From contig BDTM01000128.1 of NCBI GenBank assembly GCA_002898015.1, forward strand, positions 225,399-289,398: a stretch of DNA of 64,000 nt, given 5' to 3'. The DNA is from a bacterium BMS3Bbin03 (lineage in GTDB: Bacteria > Zhuqueibacterota > JdFR-76 > BMS3Abin05). The notes beneath the pieces were generated by a model. The model did no database searches, was not told where the DNA came from, and saw only the letters and a program-made list of their open reading frames with translations. The position numbers and the translations under genes are program-made. Every line of letters begins with the position of its first letter. Positions within the stretch are counted from its first letter, which is position 1. Of this stretch, positions 1 through 6,240 are shown one piece after another.

Positions 1-880
1 GAAGGTCAGCAAGAATCGAAGCACGGTCTTGATTCAGGGGGAGAACGGCACAGGAAAAGAACTCATCGCACGGGCGGTTCATTTCAACGGTCCTCTGGCG
101 GAAAAGCCCTTCATGCCGGTTGATTGCAGCGCCATTCCGGAGAATTTGGTGGAGAGCGAATTGTTCGGCCACGAAAAAGGATCGTTCACCGGGGCGATTT
201 ACTCCAAAAAAGGGCTTTTTCGATTGGCACAGGGCGGGACGGTATTTTTGGATGAAATCGAAGAACTGCCCCGGGAAGTTCAGCCCAAATTGCTTCGAGC
301 ATTGCAGGAACGGCAGGTGAAACCGGTGGGAGGGTCGAAGTATGTCCCGATTGAGGTTCGCGTCATCGCCGCCGCTAATCAGGACCTGGGGATGGCTGTC
401 GCAAAAGGGAAATTTCGTGAAGATTTATTCTACCGGTTGAATGTGGTTCAGATCGATGTCCCCCCCCTCCGCGAGCGGCGGGACGATATCCCCGTGCTGG
501 TCAAACATTTCATTGAAAAATACAGGGAGAAACAGAAAGACCTGAAAATCAAACGCGTTTCTCCGGAAGTCCTGCGGATTTTTATGACGTACCACTGGCC
601 CGGCAATGTTCGGGAGCTGGAGAATGTCATCGAACGGGCTTTTGCGCTTGAGAGCGGCGAATCCATTCAGGTGTCCGATCTCCCGGATTACCTGCTGAAA
701 CAGGTGCCCAAAACGATAGAAAATCCAACGACTGCGCTGCGTTCCCTTGAAGAGATCGAGAAAGAGGCGATTGAACGGACGCTGAATGCTCTCGATGGCG
801 ACAGAACCCGCACTGCACAAATCCTTAAAATTGACCGGACGACGCTGTATCGAAAAATGAAACGATACGGCCTTTCGTAA
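1..880 (+). CDS. Sigma-54-dependent activator, NtrC family (5' partial)
   Basis: The reading frame is open from the left window edge, so the N-terminal part, probably a receiver domain, lies outside. What is visible is a complete AAA+ sigma-54 interaction domain followed by a Fis-type helix-turn-helix. Walker A is GENGTGKE (about nt 38-61), the sigma-54 contact loop is GSFTGA, a variant of GAFTGA (about nt 179-196), and Walker B is TVFLDE. The [10 protein letters not shown] arginine-finger region and the [11 protein letters not shown] sensor II region are also present. The last ~35 residues form the DNA-binding helices ([11 protein letters not shown]). The family hydrolyses ATP to remodel sigma-54 RNA polymerase bound at -24/-12 promoters. 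A near-consensus promoter of that class lies 444 nt downstream in front of the next operon, making this the obvious candidate regulator. Family assignment is firm; the target is inferred. Confidence 0.95.
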   Translation, partial: KVSKNRSTVLIQGENGTGKELIARAVHFNGPLAEKPFMPVDCSAIPENLVESELFGHEKGSFTGAIYSKKGLFRLAQGGTVFLDEIEELPREVQPKLLRALQERQVKPVGGSKYVPIEVRVIAAANQDLGMAVAKGKFREDLFYRLNVVQIDVPPLRERRDDIPVLVKHFIEKYREKQKDLKIKRVSPEVLRIFMTYHWPGNVRELENVIERAFALESGESIQVSDLPDYLLKQVPKTIENPTTALRSLEEIEKEAIERTLNALDGDRTRTAQILKIDRTTLYRKMKRYGLS

Positions 881-1002
881 CGGCTGCAAAATGCACGAAT
901 GTTGTATTCTGCCACAGATCAAAGTTACATGGTTCATCCTAAAAATGTGTACATTTTGATTCATTCAATCATTTACAGGCTAATTGGTCTATTGTTGCTT
1001 TT

Positions 1003-1096
1003 AAAACTCACCCCCTTATTCCCCCTCTCTACGCGTAGAGAGGGGGAAACTCCAGCCACCAACGTTGGTTTTAATACCAACCAGGGGGTGAGTTTT
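1003..1096. repeat. Nested palindromic element (MITE/REP-like)
   Basis: Thirteen-base perfect inverted arms AAAACTCACCCCC (1003-1015) and GGGGGTGAGTTTT (1084-1096) enclose 68 bases. Inside the left half is a 30-base perfect palindrome (1019-1048) centred on TACGCGTA. The right half carries a second palindrome, ACCAACGTTGGT (1058-1069). Its TTGGT can alternatively pair with ACCAA at 1076-1080. No target-site duplication is obvious. The layout resembles small non-autonomous palindromic repeats found between genes in many bacteria. The copy number in the genome cannot be judged from one window. An alternative is an upstream activating sequence for the sigma-54 promoter about 230 nt downstream. 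Confidence 0.75.
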
Positions 1097-1323
1097 GGAT
1101 TTAACAAATGGCGGCACCTTTTTAGTAGAAAAAAGTACGCATTTTCGCGATGAACCAGATTTATGAACGGGTTACAAAATCCTGCCCCGAATGCCCGTTG
1201 CTATTTGCCACAATTTTACAATTCAGTCACAGAAAAGACATTTCCGTCATGAATTCCCCATTATTTTAACTTCTTTAAAATCAATCTATTAATATTTTCT
1301 TTTGAACTGCCGAAATAATCTAA

Positions 1324-1338
1324 TGGTACGGTCTTTGC
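1324..1338 (+). promoter_or_regulatory. Sigma-54 (-24/-12) promoter
   Basis: TGGTACGGTCTTTGC matches the sigma-54 consensus TGGYACR-N4-TTGC. The -24 GG is at 1325-1326 and the -12 GC at 1337-1338, with the required spacing. Transcription would start near 1350, leaving a leader of about 50 nt before the ATG at 1403. A sigma-54 activator gene lies immediately upstream in the same orientation. Confidence 0.75.
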
Positions 1339-1402
1339 GCAAGACTTATCATTGAAAACCAATTTTTGCCGTTTTAACGCCATTCAAAACTTGAGGGTTA
1401 TT

Positions 1403-1819
1403 ATGCTGAAGGATCAACCGGTTGTAGCCATTGTGGGCAGCAAAATAGATGAAATGGAAAAAATTCACAACCAATTGGGACGTACCGCCTGCCGGGTGTG
1501 GCGAATGACTTCGGGGAATGATTTTCTGAATCTTGCCAGGGTGGAAAAGGTGGATGTCGTGATTATGGATTATTTTTTAATGGATATGAAAGTCCCGGTA
1601 TCCATTAAAAAAATTAAAGACATTGATCATAATATCCGAATTATAATAATGACGGAAAAGCCCTCCGAGCATATTGAACGTTCGGCGCGAAAACAGGGGA
1701 TTTCATTTTTTGCCATTAAACCAAATGATTTGCAATATATTCGAGACGCTGTTCGAACGGCCGTATTAAGTCGACAGAGACAAAATTTTGTTTTTAATCG
1801 TCAGCCGAAAGTCGCCTGA
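1403..1819 (+). CDS. Degenerate receiver-domain protein
   Basis: A 138-residue stand-alone receiver-like domain. The phospho-acceptor Asp56 (VVIMD), Thr84 (IIIMT) and Lys106 (FFAIKP) are present. The acidic pair that normally binds Mg2+ after the first strand is missing: the sequence there reads AIVGSKIDE. It may therefore act without classical phosphorylation. I chose the ATG at 1403, preceded by GAGGG at 1394-1398, over an in-frame TTG at 1352 that would fall at the predicted transcription start of the sigma-54 promoter. It is the first gene of the long operon and precedes partner-switching genes, so a role in signalling to that module is plausible. The C-terminal ~20 residues are basic and low in structure. 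Fold assignment is good; function is unknown. Confidence 0.8.
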   Translation: MLKDQPVVAIVGSKIDEMEKIHNQLGRTACRVWRMTSGNDFLNLARVEKVDVVIMDYFLMDMKVPVSIKKIKDIDHNIRIIIMTEKPSEHIERSARKQGISFFAIKPNDLQYIRDAVRTAVLSRQRQNFVFNRQPKVA

Positions 1820-1865
1820 TCTTAAAAAAAACACCTAAAAAGCGACAGGGAAAAGGATATTCTCA

Positions 1866-2186
1866 ATGAATGTTTTCTTTGAAAAACGAGAAAATAGTAC
1901 ATCGGTTATCGTGAATGAGCAGCGAATAGATGCTCAAAATGCCGGCGAATTTAGGAAGTATTTATTGGATTTACTTGCTTCTGGCAATCGCACGCTAATT
2001 GTTAATTTAAGCGAAGTGAAATTTATGGACAGTTCAGGGTTGGGCGCGCTTGTTTATGCACTTCGCGAAGCCAAAATGAAAAATGGAGATGTAAAGGTCT
2101 TCCATCTGAAAGAGCAGGTAATTTCTATGTTTAAAGTTACACGGTTGAATAAAATTTTTGAAATTGTTGATTTTCCCGAAAGTTAG
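1866..2186 (+). CDS. STAS-domain anti-sigma factor antagonist (SpoIIAA/RsbV-like)
   Basis: A 106-residue single STAS domain of typical length for the family. It has the signature FMDSSGLGALV, with Ser56 at the position phosphorylated in SpoIIAA/RsbV. In partner switching the unphosphorylated antagonist binds an RsbW-type kinase and releases that kinase's target. The kinase phosphorylates it and a PP2C-type phosphatase reactivates it. Both counterparts follow directly: a HATPase at 2198 and a GAF-SpoIIE phosphatase at 2646. Together they form an Rsb-type triad inside the operon. The downstream partner need not be a sigma factor; none is encoded on this strand nearby. Confidence 0.93.
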   Translation: MNVFFEKRENSTSVIVNEQRIDAQNAGEFRKYLLDLLASGNRTLIVNLSEVKFMDSSGLGALVYALREAKMKNGDVKVFHLKEQVISMFKVTRLNKIFEIVDFPES

Positions 2187-2197
2187 TTTTCAAACCG

Positions 2198-2605
2198 ATG
2201 AAATCCTTTAAATTTGAACTATCCTTTCCCGGAGATCTGAAATCGGTGCGTGCGTTTTGTATGGGCGTTCGTGATCTCCTTCGAAATGTCTGGCCGGATA
2301 AAGAGCAGCTTGTGCAGGATGTGGAATTGTGCTTGATGGAAGCACTGTCGAATGTCATTTTTCATGCACACAAAGACCGGCCGCAGAAAATAATTCGGTT
2401 TCAAATTCTTGGAAGACAAAAAGACGTAGTGATTCGGATTTATGATTCAGGCATCGGGTTCAATTTAGATCGTGCCGCTGTTCAATTGCCGGCTTTGCAA
2501 GATGACCATGGCAGAGGACTTTTTGTCATTTTGCATTTAATGGATGACGTGAGCTACCAAAAAAACAAGCAGTGGAACTATCTGCAAATGGTGAAAAAAT
2601 TTTAG
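2198..2605 (+). CDS. RsbW-like serine kinase / anti-sigma factor (HATPase_c_2)
   Basis: A 135-residue GHKL ATPase of the RsbW/SpoIIAB type. The N box is MEALSNVIFHA with Asn52, the G1 box is DSGIGF with Asp83, and the G2 box is HGRGLFVI near residues 104-111. It should phosphorylate the STAS protein encoded 11 nt upstream and bind either it or a second target. Length and motifs match single-domain family members. The start at 2198 has only a weak ribosome-binding site, in keeping with translational coupling to the preceding gene. The usual target, a sigma factor, is not adjacent, so the output of this switch is unknown. Confidence 0.9.
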   Translation: MKSFKFELSFPGDLKSVRAFCMGVRDLLRNVWPDKEQLVQDVELCLMEALSNVIFHAHKDRPQKIIRFQILGRQKDVVIRIYDSGIGFNLDRAAVQLPALQDDHGRGLFVILHLMDDVSYQKNKQWNYLQMVKKF

Positions 2606-2645
2606 AAACCGCAGGCTTTAATCGTAAAATTCAAAAGGACAGATA

Positions 2646-4250
2646 ATGGCTTTGGAATATGAAAACATTTTAAAGGATTTATTTGAAAAGGATGAATTTG
2701 TCCGATTCTTAGATTCAATTTGTAAAACAACCCGGCTTGCCGCAAAAATTGTGGACACAAAAGCGTCTTCCGTCTGGGAATATTCAAGAAGGCACACGTT
2801 TGAAAAAAAACATGTTTTCCCGGTTTGTTATGAAGAAAAAACGATTGGGGAATTGTGGTTAAGCCACGAAGCGGGGAAAATAAGAAAAACGAGAATCGTA
2901 GACCAAACAGCCCAGGTCATTCTCTCGATTTTGGAAATGGAGATTTACCGTGAATATGAGTTGAACAGTCTCTCGGAAGAAATTCTGGAGAAATATGAAG
3001 AAGTCAATCTTCTCTACGATATTAGCGAGTCGCTGGGCGCTATCTTTGAACTGGGATTGATTTATGAAATTCTTTTAGATGAAATTGTCCGGGCGCTGAA
3101 TGTTGAGAAAGCCAGCATTTTAAGCTACGATAAGGGGAATAAGCGGCTTGTATTGGAAGCCTCGAGAGGATTGCCCGAAGAAGTTGTTAAAATTGTTGTG
3201 CCCGTCCAGAATACGATCAGCGGTTACGTGCTCCAGCGCGGCGAACCCCTTTTGGTGGACGATGTTAAAAACCTGCCGAATGACGTTCAATTAAATGAAA
3301 ACGGCCAATATTCCGGTTCTCAGTTTATTTCCGTCCCCATGATTTGTTCTCCCGTAAAAGTGAAAAACGAAAAAATCGGCATTATTAATGTGACCGACAA
3401 AAAAAACGGCAGGCCGTTTTCAACAAATGATCTGAAACTGCTCAACACCATTTCTTCGATAGCCGCCATTTCAATCTACAATGCCCGATTGATTGAAGAA
3501 TTAAAAGGGACGGACCGGGTAAAACATGAGCTCGAAATTGCAGAGACCATTCAAAAAAGCCTTTTGCCCTCACGTCCGCCCGTTGCGACCGGGCTGGATA
3601 TTTACGGCGCCTGTAAAACGGCCAAAAATGTGGGCGGCGATTATTTTGATTATTTTAAAAACGAAGAAGGCCTGGTTGATATCATCATTGCCGATGTTTC
3701 GGGACACAGCATTGGTTCGGCGCTCATGATGGCTATTTTCAGAAGTGTGCTGCGTTCTGTTTTTCAGCAAAAAAACTCCGTTTCCGATATTCTGTATCAA
3801 ACAAATAAATTACTTTTTCCCGACCTGGACAATGCGGGTCTTTTCATTTCCGCCTTTCTGGGACAATATAATCCGCAAACCCGGTGGTTTACGTACGGAA
3901 ATGCCGGGCACCCGCCGCTTTTAGTTTACAAGGCCGCCACACGAACGATTATTGAACTCGATGCGGAAGGGATGATCATCGGCATTTTGGATCAGGTTGA
4001 CTTTGAGGAAAAGAACATTCGGCTGGATGTCGGGGACATCGTTGTTTTTTACACCGACGGCATTATCGAGGCTGTTAATCCTTTTAAAGAGCAATTTGGT
4101 CAGGGGCGTTTGGCAGAGATTATAAAAATATTTTACAAGGAATCCGCGGAAGAAATTGTGAAACATCTCTACAATCAGTTGGATATTTTTGTCCAGCGAA
4201 ATGAACAGGAAGATGATGTTACTGTTATTGTAGTAAAAATAGTTCAATAA
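2646..4250 (+). CDS. GAF domain-SpoIIE family serine phosphatase (RsbU/RsbP-like)
   Basis: A 534-residue soluble protein. An N-terminal ~115-residue region of unknown fold is followed by a GAF sensor domain (about 125-290) and a PP2C/SpoIIE catalytic domain (about 300-534). Metal-binding aspartates sit in GGDYFDYF (about residue 330), ADVSGHS (about 348) and FYTDGI (about 469), with the FTYGNAGHPP motif between. It should dephosphorylate the upstream STAS protein and so trigger the partner switch. The GAF domain would bind a small molecule or mediate dimerisation. No transmembrane segment is seen. AGGACAG precedes the ATG. Placement as the third gene of the triad makes the assignment strong. 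Confidence 0.93.
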   Translation: MALEYENILKDLFEKDEFVRFLDSICKTTRLAAKIVDTKASSVWEYSRRHTFEKKHVFPVCYEEKTIGELWLSHEAGKIRKTRIVDQTAQVILSILEMEIYREYELNSLSEEILEKYEEVNLLYDISESLGAIFELGLIYEILLDEIVRALNVEKASILSYDKGNKRLVLEASRGLPEEVVKIVVPVQNTISGYVLQRGEPLLVDDVKNLPNDVQLNENGQYSGSQFISVPMICSPVKVKNEKIGIINVTDKKNGRPFSTNDLKLLNTISSIAAISIYNARLIEELKGTDRVKHELEIAETIQKSLLPSRPPVATGLDIYGACKTAKNVGGDYFDYFKNEEGLVDIIIADVSGHSIGSALMMAIFRSVLRSVFQQKNSVSDILYQTNKLLFPDLDNAGLFISAFLGQYNPQTRWFTYGNAGHPPLLVYKAATRTIIELDAEGMIIGILDQVDFEEKNIRLDVGDIVVFYTDGIIEAVNPFKEQFGQGRLAEIIKIFYKESAEEIVKHLYNQLDIFVQRNEQEDDVTVIVVKIVQ

Positions 4251-4261
4251 ATGAGGGCAGG

Positions 4262-4783
4262 ATGTCAACCATTCGATCAAGGGCTGTTCTGGCACAAATT
4301 TCAAATCGACAGTCGACTGAAAAAACAATCGTGGAAAGGAAAGACGCCTACATCGCGTTTCAAATTCTCGATGAATATTTTGCGCTGCCCATTCAAAATG
4401 TGCGCTATTCCATGTCTATCGGGAAAATTACGCCCGTGCCGGATGTTCCCGGCTTTGTTCTGGGCATCACAAATGTGCTGGGTGAAATCATCTCCATTGT
4501 GGATATATCCGATTTCATTTTCCAGAAACCGGTATTAATTAATCAAAAAAAATGCTTTTTGCTTCTGATTGAATGGAATGGAATCGACACCAGTTTTGTT
4601 GTGACGGATTTAATAGATATGGTATTGCTTGGAAAGAGTGAAATTCGAAAAGATCTGCTTCCCGTAAGCAAAGAAAAAAAGGCTTATTTTGAGGGCGGCG
4701 CTTTCTGGAATGAAAGAATTATCGGTGTGTTGAGTCTGGATAAAATATTCTCATCAGAACGCATGCATTTTGATGAAGATTAG
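4262..4783 (+). CDS. cheW: CheW-like coupling protein
   Basis: A 173-residue protein with a CheW fold: YIAFQILDEYFALPIQNVRY at the start and GFVLGITNVLGEIISIVDIS in the middle, equivalent to the canonical v-GvinlRG-iipvvDl stretch. A C-terminal half reads TSFVVTDLIDMVLL. CheW couples receptors to the CheA kinase in chemosensory arrays. The first ~28 residues are an extra basic extension. The gene starts 11 nt after the phosphatase and is followed by the receptor and CheA, giving a natural array order. The canonical arginine of the lRG motif is replaced by LGE, so it is somewhat divergent. Confidence 0.9.
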   Translation: MSTIRSRAVLAQISNRQSTEKTIVERKDAYIAFQILDEYFALPIQNVRYSMSIGKITPVPDVPGFVLGITNVLGEIISIVDISDFIFQKPVLINQKKCFLLLIEWNGIDTSFVVTDLIDMVLLGKSEIRKDLLPVSKEKKAYFEGGAFWNERIIGVLSLDKIFSSERMHFDED

Positions 4784-4812
4784 GTTCTGTTTTAAAATGG
4801 CTGGAGAATACT

Positions 4813-6147
4813 ATGAAAAAGAAATCTTTCAAGCAGCACATGACAATTTTACTGGGAATGAATGTGATCGGGTTTTTCGTCCTGGCCGTGGTTTATTGGG
4901 TGGGAATTTACACAGAGTTTGCCGGAACAGGGGTGGGGAAGGTCATTTGGTTTCTTTTTTTGATACTCCTCTACACGGGATTACAACACATCCTTTTTCG
5001 GAACTATTTGAAAAAAATAGTGAATCCGTTGAGAGATTTTTACCAGATTTTGCAAAGCGTCCGGGAAGGAGATTACAGTGATTCTTTCCCGGAATCCGAC
5101 ATCAAAGAAATAAACGGCCTCGGCGAATTGGTTAATGAAATGATTCATTACTTCGATCATTTTATTAAGAATATGAAAAAAATGGCAAGAGGCGATCTGA
5201 ATATTCAATTTACTGAAAACGGCCTGCTCACACAGTCCTTTCAGCAGCTTGTTGGTATTTATAGAAATCTGCTGGACGGCATCCATATTTCCATTCGGCA
5301 GATGAACGAGGTGGCTGAGGATACCTCTTCTGCTACCCAGGAATTATCCAGCGGCATTAATGAGCAGGCCATCAGTTCGGATGAAATGGCGGCCTCCACC
5401 GGAGAAATCTCGGAAACGGCTGAAAATATTGCAGAGATCGCCGGGAAACTAAAAAATTCATCTGATAGTGTGTATAATTTAATCGAAGACGGCCACAGCT
5501 TATTGGAGAGCCATCAAAAAGAGATGGCGCTGACCCGGGAGATCACCATCCGAAATCAAAAAACCGTCGCCCGCCTTGTAGAAGATATTCAAAAAATTGA
5601 AGGCATTTTCCTTCACATATCGGACATTGCGACAGAGACCAAAATGCTTTCTTTAAATGCGTCCATCGAAGCGATGAAAGCCGGCGATGAAGGAAAGGGC
5701 TTTTCCGCCGTGGCCATTGAGGTTCGAAAATTGGCGGAGAACATTCTTCATTTCACGAATGAAGTCCATTCTGTCGTCATGCAGACCAACAACTCTGTCA
5801 ATGAAGTGAAAACCACCTCCGGCCAGGTCGAAAATGTAATTGACAATATTTCCAAACAATCGGCCAAAATTGACAAGGAATTCGGAAAAATAGATGAGGA
5901 AACCAATGAAATTGTAAAAATTTCTCAATTTTTGTCGGAAGCTTCCGCACAGCAAAAGGTTGCGACAATGCAAATGTCAAAAACCATGCAGGAGGCTTCT
6001 GTCGTCCTGAAAGAATCCGCAAAGAGCGCCGCCAATATTGCGATCTCCGTAAAAAAGTTGAAAGACTATATCGATCGCTACACAATGGAAGTTGAAGCTA
6101 ATTTTTCCGACAAAGGAAGCATGACGTATGAAACGATCAAAAATTAG
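4813..6147 (+). CDS. Methyl-accepting chemotaxis protein with minimal periplasmic part
   Basis: A 444-residue receptor. Two hydrophobic segments (about residues 10-31 and 41-59) are separated by only ~10 residues, so there is no periplasmic sensor domain. They are followed by a HAMP-like linker (about 60-115), a second linker and a coiled-coil signalling domain (about 160-430). The hairpin tip reads ETKMLSLNASIEAMKAG then EGKGFSAVAIEVRKLAE, matching the family tip that contacts CheA/CheW. The missing ligand domain suggests sensing of the membrane, the cytoplasm or a partner protein, as for receptors that control pili rather than flagella. It is flanked by cheW and cheA. Confidence 0.93.
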   Translation: MKKKSFKQHMTILLGMNVIGFFVLAVVYWVGIYTEFAGTGVGKVIWFLFLILLYTGLQHILFRNYLKKIVNPLRDFYQILQSVREGDYSDSFPESDIKEINGLGELVNEMIHYFDHFIKNMKKMARGDLNIQFTENGLLTQSFQQLVGIYRNLLDGIHISIRQMNEVAEDTSSATQELSSGINEQAISSDEMAASTGEISETAENIAEIAGKLKNSSDSVYNLIEDGHSLLESHQKEMALTREITIRNQKTVARLVEDIQKIEGIFLHISDIATETKMLSLNASIEAMKAGDEGKGFSAVAIEVRKLAENILHFTNEVHSVVMQTNNSVNEVKTTSGQVENVIDNISKQSAKIDKEFGKIDEETNEIVKISQFLSEASAQQKVATMQMSKTMQEASVVLKESAKSAANIAISVKKLKDYIDRYTMEVEANFSDKGSMTYETIKN

Positions 6148-6174
6148 CCGCAGCGAATTTTGAAGCCGGTATCC

Positions 6175-6240
6175 ATGTTTAAATTCAAGCGAAATGGCAA
6201 ATCTGAATTAAAAGAATCCGAAGAGGCCTGCGAGTCATGA
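6175..6240 (+). CDS. Possible 21-residue small ORF coupled to cheA
   Basis: An ATG at 6175 opens a 21-codon frame (MFKFKRNGKSELKESEEACE, then S and stop). Its TGA stop overlaps the cheA ATG as ATGA (6237-6240), a common arrangement for translational coupling. The peptide is highly charged and matches nothing I recognise. There is no strong ribosome-binding site for it. It may be a coupling leader, or it may be chance. Confidence 0.3.
   Translation: MFKFKRNGKSELKESEEACES

Larger units (their letters stand above)
881..1402. other. Intergenic region upstream of the chemosensory/secretion operon
   Basis: This ~520-nt stretch has no convincing gene. An 84-codon open frame crossing it (899-1153) runs through the palindromic element and has no recognisable product. 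It holds the nested inverted-repeat element at 1003-1096, AT-rich sequence around 1200-1320, and the sigma-54-type promoter at 1324-1338. I see no clear rho-independent terminator for the upstream activator gene. Confidence 0.7.

Noticed and set aside
425..964. 179-codon frame on the - strand opposite the sigma-54 activator
   Set aside because: It is antisense to a well-supported AAA+ domain and has no recognisable motifs; typical shadow frame.
899..1153. 84-codon open frame on the + strand downstream of the sigma-54 activator
   Set aside because: It is read through the palindromic element, has no recognisable domain or clear ribosome-binding site, and precedes an AT-rich promoter region.
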